Positions 36,654-47,893 of a stretch of 64,000 bases of DNA are shown here, piece by piece. The DNA lies in assembly GCA_003284215.1 (NCBI GenBank), contig QBVW01000002.1, positions 1 through 64,000 of the forward strand, read 5' to 3'. The notes under the pieces are model-generated. The model had not been told where the DNA came from, searched no databases, and saw only the letters and a list, made by a program, of their open reading frames with translations. The translations under genes and the position numbers were made by a program. Numbering within the stretch: the first letter of the stretch is position 1; every line of letters begins with the position of its first letter. This stretch comes from SAR86 cluster bacterium AG-313-D11. GTDB lineage: Bacteria; Pseudomonadota; Gammaproteobacteria; Magnimaribacterales; D2472.

Positions 36654-37159
36654 ATTGGAGATAATTCTATGCCGTGCTCAATACCAATAGAATCTTTGTA
36701 GCGGATAAGATTGAGTGATTTATCGATGAAGAAAAATTTAATTGAAGCAGAGCCATCATTTGGAATAATTTCAATTACTGAATTATGAGTTTGATTAACT
36801 TTATATTCGCTGGAATTTTTATCAATACCATTTATCAATAAATCAAGAAAAAATATATTAGCCTCCCGAATATTAATTGTTTGTTTTTGATCTAAAAAAA
36901 CATCATAAATTTCTAGAAAATCACCCTCTACTCTGTAGTTCTCTTCAAATGGAGATAACACATTTACTGTAATACCATTTGGATCAAAAAAAATGTTCCC
37001 AGATGATGATTCAATCTTTAAATCAGATTGATTGAGAGATCTTTCAGTAAAAGCATAATTTTTTTTCAATTCGCTATTCAAAAGTGATAATGAAATATGC
37101 TCATCAGCTAGAATTGAAAAAGATAGAATATAGAATAGGGAAGATATCAGATAGATCAT
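36650..37159 (-). CDS. lolA: Periplasmic outer-membrane lipoprotein carrier LolA
   Basis: A 169-aa protein with a signal peptide (about residues 1-18) and a beta-rich body ([23 protein letters not shown] resembles LolA strands that carry lipoproteins from LolCDE to LolB). Sequence identity to model LolA is low, so the call leans on position: immediately downstream of ftsK (4-bp overlap), as in most gammaproteobacteria. It is slightly shorter than E. coli LolA (203 aa). Confidence 0.72.
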   Translation of the reverse strand: MIYLISSLFYILSFSILADEHISLSLLNSELKKNYAFTERSLNQSDLKIESSSGNIFFDPNGITVNVLSPFEENYRVEGDFLEIYDVFLDQKQTINIREANIFFLDLLINGIDKNSSEYKVNQTHNSVIEIIPNDGSASIKFFFIDKSLNLIRYKDSIGIEHGIELSPI

Positions 37160-39483
37160 TGCTGTTTGGGAACCAACACTTCTCGACTTCCATTGCTGCT
37201 CATTTCAGAAACAAGCCCTGCCATTTCCATGGCCTCAATAATTCTAGCTGCTCTGTTATAGCCAATTCTTAATTTTCTTTGAACAGCAGAAATAGAAGCT
37301 CTTCTTGATTCAATAACAAAACTTACGGCTTCATCGTAAAGCTCATCATCCTCATCCGAGGATTGAGACCCTTCTGAATCTGACCAACCAGGTATTGGAC
37401 CAGTTTCTTGTAGCTCTGATGTAATTTCATCTAAATAATTTGGTTCTGATTTTTCTTTCCAGCTCTTAACAACCCTATGAACTTCGTCATCACCCACAAA
37501 TGCGCCATGAACTCGCTCAGGAACTCCCTGCCCAGCTGGTAAGTAGAGCATGTCACCAGCTCCGAGAAGTTGCTCCGCTCCACCTTGGTCCAGGATAGTT
37601 CTTGAATCGATTTTAGAAGAAACCTGAAAAGCAATCCTTGATGGAACATTTGCCTTAATCAAGCCTGTAATTACGTCAACAGAAGGTCTCTGAGTTGCAA
37701 GGATTAAATGAATGCCAGCAGCACGAGCTTTTTGTGCAATCCTTGCAATTAAATGTTCAACTTTTTTTCCAACAATCATAATCATATCTGCAAACTCATC
37801 TACAACTACAACAATTGAGGGAAGCTCTTCAAGAGGAACTTCTTCATCCTCCTGAAATGGATCAAGCAAAGGTTTACCTGCAACATTAGCTTCTGCAACT
37901 TTTTTATTAAAAGCCGCTAAACCCCTTACACCCATTTCGGACATTAATTTATATCTTCTATCCATTTCAGCTACACACCATCTCAAACCATTGGATGCAT
38001 CGGTCATATCGGTTATAACAGGTGTTAATAGATGAGGAATACCTTCATACACAGATAATTCAAGTATTTTGGGATCTATCATTATAAGACGAACCGCCTC
38101 TGGATCTGATTTGAACAGTAGGCTTAGCAACATTGCATTTAGGCCAACAGATTTTCCTGATCCAGTTGTTCCAGCAACAAGCAAATGAGGCATCTTGGCA
38201 AGATCAACAACAACTGGTTTTCCAGCTATATCGTGGCCCAAGGCCATTGAAAGGGGCGAACTAGAATTTCGGAAAGTTTCTGAAGATAAGATTTCTGTTA
38301 ATTGAACCATTTTTCTATTGGAATTAGGTATTTCAATTCCTACAACAGATTTTCCGGGTATAACTTCAACTACCCTTACACTGGTAACTGCAAGAGATCT
38401 TGCAATATCTTGAGCAATGTTTGTAATTTTGCTTGCTTTTGTACCTGGAGCAGGTTGGATTTCGAATCTAGTTACAACTGGTCCAGGAATAACAGAGACA
38501 ACTTTTGCCTCAACTCCAAATTCTTGTAACTTAATCTCAAGTCTGTCGGCAACTTCATCCAATTGTTCTTTTGTGAGAGAAGAGCCATCATCAAGCACTC
38601 TGTCTAGAAGATCTGTTGAGGGCATCTCTGAATTTACATTTTTATCTTTTGGCTTATAAACAGTAGAGGTTGCTACTGATTCATTTTTTGAAGCCTCGGA
38701 TTTTGGCGCTATCTTAGGAGGCTCTTGGGGAGAAATCTCTGATTGAGCTTCTGAATTTAATTTGGGTAGATTTAATTCTCTGGGTGTTGATTGCGCAACA
38801 GATCTCTCAACTTTTGGTTCATCAATGGATTTAAATTTTGATAAATCAATAGATCTAATAGTTTGATATAAAAATTGTAATAACTGCTTAATTCTTGCGC
38901 TTATTTCTATTAAAAAATATTGAGCTCCTCGACCCAGCATATCCATAACGGACAGCCAAGAAAATGAAAAGGTCAATGAAATTGATATGAGAAAAAATAT
39001 TATAATAAAGATTAAAGAACCAACCACTCCAAAAATATTGGAGAGATTTGTAAAGATCAATGTGCCTATCAAGCCACCTGATGAGGACTGAGGGAAATAA
39101 TCACCTGAATAGTAAAATTCACATAATGCAGAAAATGAAGATAATAAGACGATTACTGAGGTAACTTTAATAACCTTATGAGTTCTATCAGAGGCTTTAT
39201 AAAAAAATAATAGCTTTACCGCAACAAAAGAAATGATGAACAAAAATAAATATGCGCCTAAGCCCACAACTGAAAATAAAGCATCAGAAAGATATGCACC
39301 AAAAGGCCCGCCAAGATTTTCAATAGAACCAGAAAGTGAGCTAACTGAGGAAAGGCTTGGGTCAAGAGGAGAATATGAAATAAGAGATATAAAAATATAT
39401 AGGACTGAGCCAAGGCAAAAAAATGCAAAAACATTTTTAAGGGTGCCAGCTGATAAATTTGATTGCTCTAGTTTTTTTGCGAT
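37156..39483 (-). CDS. ftsK: DNA translocase FtsK, apparently with non-canonical start
   Basis: A cell-division DNA pump: four N-terminal membrane helices, a linker (about residues 220-290), a motor domain with Walker A GTTGSGKS and Walker [11 protein letters not shown], and a C-terminal winged-helix gamma domain ([20 protein letters not shown]). The first ATG/GTG in frame is GTG 39267, inside the membrane domain, and would remove conserved FtsK sequence (SYSPLDPS ... [19 protein letters not shown]). The open frame continues to 39483, where AGGAG is followed after 6 nt by ATC. With this start the protein is about 775 aa, normal for FtsK. Confidence 0.9.
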   Translation of the reverse strand: MAKKLEQSNLSAGTLKNVFAFFCLGSVLYIFISLISYSPLDPSLSSVSSLSGSIENLGGPFGAYLSDALFSVVGLGAYLFLFIISFVAVKLLFFYKASDRTHKVIKVTSVIVLLSSFSALCEFYYSGDYFPQSSSGGLIGTLIFTNLSNIFGVVGSLIFIIIFFLISISLTFSFSWLSVMDMLGRGAQYFLIEISARIKQLLQFLYQTIRSIDLSKFKSIDEPKVERSVAQSTPRELNLPKLNSEAQSEISPQEPPKIAPKSEASKNESVATSTVYKPKDKNVNSEMPSTDLLDRVLDDGSSLTKEQLDEVADRLEIKLQEFGVEAKVVSVIPGPVVTRFEIQPAPGTKASKITNIAQDIARSLAVTSVRVVEVIPGKSVVGIEIPNSNRKMVQLTEILSSETFRNSSSPLSMALGHDIAGKPVVVDLAKMPHLLVAGTTGSGKSVGLNAMLLSLLFKSDPEAVRLIMIDPKILELSVYEGIPHLLTPVITDMTDASNGLRWCVAEMDRRYKLMSEMGVRGLAAFNKKVAEANVAGKPLLDPFQEDEEVPLEELPSIVVVVDEFADMIMIVGKKVEHLIARIAQKARAAGIHLILATQRPSVDVITGLIKANVPSRIAFQVSSKIDSRTILDQGGAEQLLGAGDMLYLPAGQGVPERVHGAFVGDDEVHRVVKSWKEKSEPNYLDEITSELQETGPIPGWSDSEGSQSSDEDDELYDEAVSFVIESRRASISAVQRKLRIGYNRAARIIEAMEMAGLVSEMSSNGSREVLVPKQQ

Positions 39484-39494
39484 GATTAACTCCT
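39481..39494 (-). promoter_or_regulatory. Ribosome binding site and putative ATC start of ftsK
   Basis: The minus strand reads AGGAG (39494-39490), TTA, ATC, ATC, then GCA AAA AAA CTA GAG. Neither TTA nor any codon between here and GTG 39267 is a standard start. The second ATC (39483-39481) lies 6 nt after the Shine-Dalgarno sequence, so an AUC start is the simplest reading. A base error or an unusual strain variant is the alternative. Confidence 0.6.
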
Positions 39495-39533
39495 ATTATT
39501 GATATTATATTGAGATATACCTTATTTAGTTAG

Positions 39534-40511
<978 letters not shown>

Positions 40512-40643
40512 TTACTGACCAGAAACCCAGAAAACCATTCCCACAACAAAGACCGCGATTAGTATTAACGCTACCCTGGAATCAGATTTGCTATCTTCAT
40601 TAGCCTCTTGTGATTCAAAATATTCGTCGTATTTATCTGACAT
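40512..40643 (-). CDS. Small tail-anchored membrane protein (43 aa)
   Basis: A 43-aa ORF: an acidic N-terminal half (MSDKYDEYFESQEANEDSKS) followed by one C-terminal hydrophobic helix (VALILIAVFVVGMVFWVSG). GGAG lies 7 nt upstream of ATG 40643, within the last codons of the AcuI-like gene, whose stop is 2 bp before the start, so it is the last gene of that operon. It abuts the convergent trxB stop. Function unknown; the layout resembles small regulatory or complex-stabilising membrane peptides. Confidence 0.65.
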   Translation of the reverse strand: MSDKYDEYFESQEANEDSKSDSRVALILIAVFVVGMVFWVSGQ

Positions 40644-40645
40644 AA

Positions 40646-41629
40646 TTATTCTCCATGCTCTAAGACTACCCTACCCTGTTGACCACCTTGCAGAATAAGA
40701 TCAATTTCATGCTGTAAATTTTCCTTCGTTACAATTTTAACTAATGGTGATAGATCTATTTTCCACTCATCAGCAAATTTATTCCACAAACTCGTTTTAA
40801 ACTCTAGCGGTGACTCTGCCGAATCAATACCAGCAAGAGTTATACCTCTTAAAATAAATGGAAAAACTGTTGTGTTAACTTCTATGCCCGCTACATTCCC
40901 GCAACATGCAACTACTCCATGAGGTGAAATTTGTGGAAGCATTTTACTTAATATGCTTCCTCCAACCGTATCAATGGCAGATGAGAATAATGGTCTTTCC
41001 ATAGCTTTGACTGGTGACTCCATATATTCATCACGCATAATAATATTAGAAGCGCCGATCGATTGAAGAAAATCAACTGATGAAGCCTTACCTGTTAGTG
41101 CTGAAATCTCTTTGCCTAACTTAGACATCAGCATTACTCCAATAGAACCTACTCCACCGGTAGCTCCTGAAACTAAAACAGGAAGATCTGATTCTTGTGA
41201 AGACTCCTGTATTTTTGCTACGCTAGCTGCAGCTGTTAAACCAGCAGTACCTATAGACATAGCTTCTATATTAGTTAGAGCAGATGGCTTTTTTACAACC
41301 CAGTTAGCCGGCACATTGATATACTCACCAAAACCCCCTGGTGTGTTCATGCCCATATCATAGCCAGTGACTAAAACTTCGTCACCGTCAGCAAAATGAG
41401 AAGAATTGGCGTCAGCAATCGTACCCGCAGCATCAATTCCTGGAACAAATGGATAGTTTCTTGTTACTCCTTTATTTCCAGATGCTGAAAGAGCATCTTT
41501 GTAATTAAGAGAAGAGTGAGATACCTTTATTTGAACAAATCCATCTGTAGGTTTTTCAAGCTCGAGTTTGGATATTGAGGCAGAGAAAGTCCCGTCACTT
41601 TCCTCAACATAATATGCTGAGTATTGCAT
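40646..41629 (-). CDS. acuI: YhdH/AcuI-type NADPH-dependent oxidoreductase (acrylyl-CoA reductase-like)
   Basis: A 327-aa medium-chain reductase of the YhdH/YhfP group: SSLNYKDALSASG (residues 40-52), VPGIDAAGTI, GGFGEYINVPANWVV, the cofactor motif ATGGVGSIGVMLMSKLG, and no zinc ligands. AcuI reduces acryloyl-CoA to propionyl-CoA and detoxifies acrylate released from DMSP in marine bacteria. Related enzymes reduce other enoyl or quinone substrates. Its ATG overlaps the SDR stop (TAATG), consistent with coupled acyl-CoA metabolism. Confidence 0.75.
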   Translation of the reverse strand: MQYSAYYVEESDGTFSASISKLELEKPTDGFVQIKVSHSSLNYKDALSASGNKGVTRNYPFVPGIDAAGTIADANSSHFADGDEVLVTGYDMGMNTPGGFGEYINVPANWVVKKPSALTNIEAMSIGTAGLTAAASVAKIQESSQESDLPVLVSGATGGVGSIGVMLMSKLGKEISALTGKASSVDFLQSIGASNIIMRDEYMESPVKAMERPLFSSAIDTVGGSILSKMLPQISPHGVVACCGNVAGIEVNTTVFPFILRGITLAGIDSAESPLEFKTSLWNKFADEWKIDLSPLVKIVTKENLQHEIDLILQGGQQGRVVLEHGE

Positions 41630-42399
41630 TATCTAGGTGTCATTCGCATGGCAGAATCAAGTCTAATTGTTTCACCATTTAAGTAAGGATTTTCAACGAT
41701 ATGTGCAGCTAACATGCCAAATTCAGATGGGATTCCAAACCTATGAGGAAATTGCGTGGAATCTAATAGCGGATCTCTGACCTTTTCTGGTGCCATTTTC
41801 ATAAGAGGGGTATCAAAAATACCTGGCGCAATAGTGTTCACTCTAATACCGTGCCTAGCGAGATCCCTTGCTGCAGTTAAAGTTAATCCTATAACACCAG
41901 CTTTTGAGGCACTATATGCTGATTGTCCAATCTGTCCTTCATAACCAGCAATTGAAGCAGTATTTATAATTACACCCTTTTCATCGCCCTCTCCAGCTTC
42001 ATTTTTATCCATTAGCTCTGCGGCTAATCGCATAACATTAAATGTTCCAACTAAATTTAAATCTATAATAAATTTAAAATGATCTAATGGATGGGGTGCA
42101 TCTTTACCGATAATTCTAGCGCCATATCCAGTGCCAGCACAGTTAATAGCAACATGTAATTTTCCAAATGCCTCCTTGATTGTTGACATAGCATCAACAA
42201 CAGGCTGCTCTTCCATAATGTTTGTATTTACATATTTTACATTGTCATCGCCAAGCTCATCACAGATAGTCTTTGCATTATCATCATTAATATCAAGAAT
42301 CATGACTTTTGCGCCATTGGCAACAAAATGTCTAGTAGATGCCTCACCTAATCCTGATGCCCCGCCTGTAATTGCTATAACTTTATCTTTTAATTCCAT
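41629..42399 (-). CDS. 3-hydroxyacyl-CoA dehydrogenase type 2-like SDR (HSD10-like)
   Basis: A 256-aa SDR: GGASGLGEA (residues 12-20), Asp36 region MILDIND (NAD preference), NCAGTGYGARIIGKD, catalytic NTASIAGYEGQIGQ and YSASKAGV, and the C-terminal LNGETIRLD. The insertion region resembles mitochondrial HSD17B10/bacterial 3-hydroxy-2-methylbutyryl-CoA dehydrogenases, which act in branched-chain amino acid or fatty acid oxidation. It is first of a three-gene leftward operon with acuI-like and a small membrane peptide. Confidence 0.82.
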   Translation of the reverse strand: MELKDKVIAITGGASGLGEASTRHFVANGAKVMILDINDDNAKTICDELGDDNVKYVNTNIMEEQPVVDAMSTIKEAFGKLHVAINCAGTGYGARIIGKDAPHPLDHFKFIIDLNLVGTFNVMRLAAELMDKNEAGEGDEKGVIINTASIAGYEGQIGQSAYSASKAGVIGLTLTAARDLARHGIRVNTIAPGIFDTPLMKMAPEKVRDPLLDSTQFPHRFGIPSEFGMLAAHIVENPYLNGETIRLDSAMRMTPR

Positions 42400-42564
42400 T
42401 ATTTGTCTCCTTAGTTAATTTTTTGAAGCTAATATCATTAATCGTGAATCGGAATTATACATTCTAATTAATATAGGAAGTGATTTAAACTTATTCTGTA
42501 TTCGCTAAATGTTTTATTTCTTGATACCTAATTTAATAATTATGACTAGAAATATTTAATGGGC

Positions 42565-43653
42565 TTATTTACTGCTCAATGAATCGATGACAGATTGGTG
42601 AACAATTTTACCATCTTTAATATTTAAACCTCTCATTAACCCTGGATCATCTTTAAAAGCATCTCTTAATCCATGCTTTGCTATTTTTCTTATATAAGGA
42701 AGAGTAACTTTATTAAGAGCATTGGTTGATGTAACAGGAACGGAGCCAGGCATGTTGGTAACACAATAATGAACAACATCTTCAAATAGATAAATTGGTT
42801 TATCATGGGTGGTTGGTTTGCTAGTTTCGCTACAACCCCCTTGATCAATTGAGATATCTACAAAAACACTTCCAGGTTTCATAGCCTTAATCATATCGAC
42901 AGTAAAAACCTTGGGCGCAGTTTTCCCAACCACGTAAACTGCACCAATAAGCAGATCAGTGTGTTTAACAGCCTCTAAAATAGATGCAGGTGAAGATTTT
43001 ATGTACTCAATATTACTCGTCCCAAATTCTGACTCCAGCTCAGCAAGTTTTTGTGTTGATAAATCAATAATTTTTACATGGGCACCATTAGCTACTGCCT
43101 TTGAAATAGCTTGCTTACCTGCTGCTCCTGCCCCAACAACAGTGACAATGGCAGAATCTAACTCATTAGAGTAACCTAATAATTTTCCAACACCCATGTT
43201 GTGTTTTAAAAGATAATGAGAGCCCACTACAAAAGCTAATTGTCCAGCAATCTCACTCATTGGTGACAGCAAAGGAAGGGGCTCATCATCAGAAGTTACA
43301 GTTTCATAAGCAATCGCTGTGATGCCCGTATCTGCAAGTGCAAGTGCTTGAGATTGATTGCCTGCAAGATGCAAATAAGCAAACAAAACATGATCTTTGT
43401 TAAGGTAATCTAATTCTTTTGATACAGGCTCTTTTACCTTAATAATGAGTTCAGAGGATATAAAAAGTTCTTCAACAGAAGTAATTTTTGCACCTGCTCG
43501 TATGTAAGCCTCATCAGAGCAACCTATACCTTCACCCCCTTTAGTCTCTATGAACACCTCATGCCCATCTTCAACTAAAACTTTTACAGAGGAAGGCGTT
43601 AAACCTATTCTATATTCATTATTTTTTATTTCTTTAGGAGACCCAATTTTCAT
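42565..43653 (-). CDS. ald: Alanine dehydrogenase
   Basis: A 362-aa enzyme: MKIGSPKEIKNNEYRIGLTP at the N-terminus, the substrate Lys in KVKEP (near 75), His in AYLHLA (near 96), Rossmann loop VVGAGAAGKQA, and DISIDQGG with the catalytic Asp (near 270). It interconverts alanine and pyruvate + ammonium with NAD. It lies directly upstream (divergent) of the sigma-54-controlled ammonium transport locus, a suggestive nitrogen-metabolism neighbourhood. Confidence 0.93.
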   Translation of the reverse strand: MKIGSPKEIKNNEYRIGLTPSSVKVLVEDGHEVFIETKGGEGIGCSDEAYIRAGAKITSVEELFISSELIIKVKEPVSKELDYLNKDHVLFAYLHLAGNQSQALALADTGITAIAYETVTSDDEPLPLLSPMSEIAGQLAFVVGSHYLLKHNMGVGKLLGYSNELDSAIVTVVGAGAAGKQAISKAVANGAHVKIIDLSTQKLAELESEFGTSNIEYIKSSPASILEAVKHTDLLIGAVYVVGKTAPKVFTVDMIKAMKPGSVFVDISIDQGGCSETSKPTTHDKPIYLFEDVVHYCVTNMPGSVPVTSTNALNKVTLPYIRKIAKHGLRDAFKDDPGLMRGLNIKDGKIVHQSVIDSLSSK

Positions 43654-43717
43654 AAAAGCAATACATTAAAAGTCTTACAGATATTTTGTATTATCAAATA
43701 TATAGCGAAGGAAAGAT

Positions 43718-43738
43718 AGCATGGGTATTTAATATGCT
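43718..43738. repeat. Inverted repeat upstream of sigma-54 promoter 1
   Basis: AGCAT (43718-43722) and ATGCT (43734-43738) form a perfect 5-bp inverted repeat with an 11-bp AT-rich centre. It lies about 60 bp upstream of the -24 element, where an enhancer-binding protein could sit. The spacing does not match the NtrC consensus, so the role is uncertain. Confidence 0.25.
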
Positions 43739-43798
43739 GGAAGAATTATTGAAAAAACTAAAAGCAAAAATTACTTATGTTCGAAAGTAAAAAGGAAT

Positions 43799-43814
43799 TG
43801 GCACAATAATTGCA
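43799..43814 (+). promoter_or_regulatory. Sigma-54 (RpoN) -24/-12 promoter
   Basis: TGGCAC-AATAA-TTGCA with the invariant GG (43800-43801) and GC (43812-43813) exactly 10 bp apart, as required for sigma-54. It lies 40 bp upstream of the TorF-type porin gene and should drive porin-glnK-amtB transcription in response to nitrogen status through NtrC. Confidence 0.85.
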
Positions 43815-43854
43815 TTACTAATTATGTAACTTCATAAAAAATATAGGAGAAATT

Positions 43855-44448
43855 ATGAAAAGATTGTTATTACTTGTAGGAATGCTAGCAATACCATCAT
43901 TTGCAGCTGTAAGTGCGAATGTTTCTTTCGCTTCAGATTATGTCTGGAGAGGAATGACTCAAAGTGATGGTCCGGCAATTCAAGGTGGCTTTGATTTTGA
44001 AGCTGAATCAGGATTTTATGCTGGTATATGGGGATCAAATGTTAACTTTAACGACGGTGCTGGAAGCGAACTAGACTATTATGCTGGTTATGGCTTTTCA
44101 CTTGGTGAGGTTGGTGTAGATATTGGTTATATAGCCTTTGACTATCCTGAAAATGAAACTGGTTTAGATTTTGAAGAAATTTACTTGGGTCTTAGTTTTG
44201 GAGATTTAGGGCTGTTATTTGCATCTGGACAAGATGGTATGCCTGATTACACAGAAGCTTCATATTCTTTCGGAGACTTGTCATTATCCTACGGAACCTA
44301 TGATGATATGAGTGACAACATCACTGTTAGCTATAGTTTTGCCTGTGGATCCTATGATTGTGGAATTACAGCATATGACATGACCGATGAAGGCTACAGT
44401 GGCGTTGATGAAGATGGTGTCTACTTTTCAATTTCTGCAAGCCTATAA
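43855..44448 (+). CDS. TorF-family putative porin (Gcw_chp type)
   Basis: A 197-aa predicted outer membrane barrel: signal peptide (about residues 1-20), then SANVSFASDYVWRGMTQSDG, the conserved start of the Gcw_chp/TorF family, followed by alternating beta-strands rich in Gly, Tyr and Asp, ending in SISASL. AGGAG lies 6 nt upstream of ATG. As first gene behind a sigma-54 promoter and 3 bp ahead of glnK, it is probably a nitrogen-limitation porin letting ammonium or small N-compounds into the periplasm (inference). Confidence 0.78.
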   Translation: MKRLLLLVGMLAIPSFAAVSANVSFASDYVWRGMTQSDGPAIQGGFDFEAESGFYAGIWGSNVNFNDGAGSELDYYAGYGFSLGEVGVDIGYIAFDYPENETGLDFEEIYLGLSFGDLGLLFASGQDGMPDYTEASYSFGDLSLSYGTYDDMSDNITVSYSFACGSYDCGITAYDMTDEGYSGVDEDGVYFSISASL

Positions 44449-44790
<342 letters not shown>

Positions 44791-44804
44791 TTAAGGAGAT
44801 TAAT

Positions 44805-46085
44805 ATGGAAGAAATAAAATTTGCATTAGATACTTTTTACGCAATTATGTCAGGAGCATTGGTCATGTGGATGGCCGCTGGATTTACCATGCTTGAAGCA
44901 GGGTTAGTTCAAAAGAAAGATGTTTCTGAAATCGTTACCAAAAATCTAGGCTTGTTCTCAATTGCAAGCGTCATGTATCTTGTATGTGGTTTCATGCTTA
45001 TGTACCCAACTGACGCTGTTTTTTCAATATCAGGCGGATTAGATGAAGCTGGTGAAGCTATTGTCTACGGAATTTTGCCTGCTATTGGTAGTTCATGGGG
45101 ATTAAGCACTGAGATGCCTTTAGAAGAAATCGGTATGGCATACGGAATGGATTACTCGCAACAGGCAGACTTCTTTTTTCAAGTTGTTTTTGTTGCCACT
45201 GCCATGTCAATCGTATCAGGCGCAGTTGCTGGAAGAATGAAACTAATTCCATTCTTTATTTTTGCAATCATCCTAACTGCTTTCATATATCCAGTTCAAG
45301 GATATTGGAATTGGGGCGGTGGATTTTTAAGTGTGCTCGGATACTCTGACTATGCCGGATCTGGAACAGTTCATCTGCTTGGTGCTGCTGCAGCACTTGG
45401 TGTTGTTACATTACTTGGACCCAGGGCTGGTAAATATGGATCTGATGGATCAATCAATCCATTACCAGGATCTAATATTCCCTTAGCTGCATTAGGCGTA
45501 CTTATCCTTTGGTTAGGTTGGTTTGGATTTAATGGCGGTTCTGAACTTGTTATCAGTGATGAGGCAAGTGCAATTGCTGTCAGTCAAGTCTTTTTAAATA
45601 CTAATATGGCTGCTGCTGGTGGAGTTCTTGGTGCATTGGTACTAAGTCTTATTATGACTAAAAAAAGCGATGTAACTATGGTTATTAATGGTGCTATTGC
45701 AGGATTAGTTGCAATAACAGCTGGGCCTGTTGCTCCAACCGGTGGAGAATCAGTTATTATTGGATTCTTAGGCGGTCTTTTAGTTTATGCATCTATTCTA
45801 TTCTTTGATTCAAAACTCAAAGTTGATGATCCTGTAGGAGCAATTTCTGCACACGGAATCGTCGGAATATTTGGTGTAATGGTTGTGCCTTTTACTAATG
45901 GTGACGCATCATTTCTAACTCAATTTGTAGGTGTTCTTTCAATTGCAGGTTTTGGTTTCATAGCAAGTTATGGAGCTGTCTACCTCATTAATAAGGTTAC
46001 GCCTATAAGAGCAAGTGATGAAGAACAAGCAATTGGGCTTGACGCATCAGAAATAGGAGTCGAAGCATACCCAGAGTTTAAATAA
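44805..46085 (+). CDS. amtB: Ammonium transporter (Amt, copy 1)
   Basis: A 426-aa, 11-TM Amt/Rh-type channel. The twin pore histidines are in GTVHLLGAAAALG (near residue 190) and AHGIVGIFG (near 340); WMAAGFTMLEAGL and GWFGFNGGS are family signatures. It lacks the cleaved signal peptide of copy 2 and belongs to the MLEAGL type rather than the E. coli-like FYGGLVR type. GGAG precedes ATG 44805. The stop is followed by a stem-loop. Confidence 0.93.
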   Translation: MEEIKFALDTFYAIMSGALVMWMAAGFTMLEAGLVQKKDVSEIVTKNLGLFSIASVMYLVCGFMLMYPTDAVFSISGGLDEAGEAIVYGILPAIGSSWGLSTEMPLEEIGMAYGMDYSQQADFFFQVVFVATAMSIVSGAVAGRMKLIPFFIFAIILTAFIYPVQGYWNWGGGFLSVLGYSDYAGSGTVHLLGAAAALGVVTLLGPRAGKYGSDGSINPLPGSNIPLAALGVLILWLGWFGFNGGSELVISDEASAIAVSQVFLNTNMAAAGGVLGALVLSLIMTKKSDVTMVINGAIAGLVAITAGPVAPTGGESVIIGFLGGLLVYASILFFDSKLKVDDPVGAISAHGIVGIFGVMVVPFTNGDASFLTQFVGVLSIAGFGFIASYGAVYLINKVTPIRASDEEQAIGLDASEIGVEAYPEFK

Positions 46086-46096
46086 AACTCTCCACA

Positions 46097-46124
46097 TAAC
46101 CGCCAACAATCAAGTTGGCGGTTA
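46097..46124 (+). terminator. Stem-loop after amt copy 1
   Basis: An 11-bp perfect stem TAACCGCCAAC / GTTGGCGGTTA with a 6-nt loop lies 12 bp after the stop. It is GC-rich for this genome but followed by TATATT rather than a long T-run, so termination may be partial or the structure may serve mRNA stability. Confidence 0.65.
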
Positions 46125-46127
46125 TAT

Positions 46128-46144
46128 TGCATTAAAATAGTGCA
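46128..46144 (+). promoter_or_regulatory. Putative NtrC-binding site
   Basis: TGCA-TTAAAATAG-TGCA reproduces the outer half-sites and the 9-bp separation of the NtrC consensus (TGCAcc-N5-ggTGCA), though the inner CC/GG are absent. It lies about 58 bp upstream of the -24 element of the second sigma-54 promoter, a plausible enhancer position. Confidence 0.4.
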
Positions 46145-46201
46145 AAGATTCTAAGATTCTCTCTGAATCTACAAAATAAGAGCAAATTACCTATTATAAA
46201 T

Positions 46202-46593
<392 letters not shown>

Positions 46594-46606
46594 AAAGGAA
46601 ATAAAA

Positions 46607-47893
46607 ATGAAAATATATAATTACTGTCTTATTACAATTGCTACTCTACTCTCTCCTGCCGTCTTCTCATCTGAGATTAATTCTGGTGACACAGCCTGGA
46701 TTATGACAGCTACTGCTCTAGTCTTATTTATGACTCTTCCAGGATTAGCACTTTTTTATGGTGGCCTGGTTCGGTCACAAAATGTTTTATCTGTTTTGAT
46801 GCAATGCTTTGCAATCTGTTGCATTGTGTCAGTGGTTTGGGTTGTGTATGGATATAGCTTAGCCTTTACAGGCAATGGATCATTTATCGGTGGAACGGAT
46901 GCTTTTTTCTTATCTAATCTAACACGAGATTCTGCATCGGGCACTCTGCCTGAAAGTTTATTTGTTGTCTTCCAAATGACATTTGCAGTCATCACGCCTG
47001 CTCTAGTCGTTGGCGCATTTGCTGAGAGAATGAAGTTTAGTGCTATGTGCATTTTTACTATTCTTTGGGTAACTTTAGTCTATTTGCCTGCATGCCATAT
47101 GGTTTGGGGTGGCGGTTACCTTGGAAGTATTGGTGTGATTGATTTTGCTGGCGGATTAGTGGTTCATGCGACTTGTGGAGTTGGTGCTTTGGTTGCCGCA
47201 ATGATGCTCGGCCCAAGAAAAGGCTTTCCAGGCGGAGCATTAGTACCCCATAACAGACCTATGGTTGTTATGGGAGCTGCAATGCTATGGGTGGGATGGT
47301 TTGGCTTTAATGGTGGAAGTGCCGTAGCCGCTGATTCAAGTGCTGCAATGGCCATTCTTGTTACTCACATTAGTGCTGCAGTTGGTGCTTTAACCTGGAT
47401 GACCGTTGAATGGGTTAAAACAGGTAAACCTACAGTTGTAGGGATAGCAACTGGAATGGTTGCAGGTCTTGCTACCATAACACCTGCATCAGGGACAGTT
47501 GGTCCTCAAGGCGCATTACTAATTGGCCTTATGGCTGGTCTAATCTGTTTTTATGCAACACAAATGATTAAAGGCTACTTCAAAATTGACGATTCGCTTG
47601 ATGTCTTCCCTGTGCATGGCGTTGGAGGCATCTTAGGTATTTTAATGTTGGCGTTTATTGGAAAGCCAGATGGATTTCTTGGTGCCGGTGCGGCTGGATT
47701 TGACCCGTCTGTCTTTGCACAATTTATGATTCAGCTTCAGGGTGTAGTAATTATATGCCTTTGGACTTTAGTCTTTTCTTGGATCGCATTAAAAGTTACT
47801 TCGATGATGGCAGATCTAAGAGTTGATGATGAAAGTGAGCATGAAGGTTTAGATTTAACTGAACACAATGAGAGTGGATATCACACTAGCTAA
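46607..47893 (+). CDS. amtB: Ammonium transporter AmtB (copy 2)
   Basis: A 428-aa Amt with an N-terminal signal peptide (MKIYNYCLITIATLLSPAVF), as in E. coli AmtB. Family signatures are GLALFYGGLVRSQN, pore His in GGLVVHATCGVG and VHGVGGILG, and GWFGFNGGS. ATG 46607 with AGGA 7 nt upstream is preferred over 46580, which would overlap the glnK stop and disrupt the signal peptide. It is of the canonical AmtB type, distinct from copy 1. Its last bases overlap the convergent acyltransferase gene by 4 bp. Confidence 0.94.
   Translation: MKIYNYCLITIATLLSPAVFSSEINSGDTAWIMTATALVLFMTLPGLALFYGGLVRSQNVLSVLMQCFAICCIVSVVWVVYGYSLAFTGNGSFIGGTDAFFLSNLTRDSASGTLPESLFVVFQMTFAVITPALVVGAFAERMKFSAMCIFTILWVTLVYLPACHMVWGGGYLGSIGVIDFAGGLVVHATCGVGALVAAMMLGPRKGFPGGALVPHNRPMVVMGAAMLWVGWFGFNGGSAVAADSSAAMAILVTHISAAVGALTWMTVEWVKTGKPTVVGIATGMVAGLATITPASGTVGPQGALLIGLMAGLICFYATQMIKGYFKIDDSLDVFPVHGVGGILGILMLAFIGKPDGFLGAGAAGFDPSVFAQFMIQLQGVVIICLWTLVFSWIALKVTSMMADLRVDDESEHEGLDLTEHNESGYHTS

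Noticed and set aside
38417-38659. Plus-strand ORF within ftsK
   Set aside because: Shadow of the ftsK linker on the opposite strand; no RBS and low-complexity composition mirrored from FtsK.
46097-46124. Riboswitch after amt copy 1
   Set aside because: It is a simple perfect stem-loop with no further conserved elements; a terminator or stability hairpin is the simpler reading.
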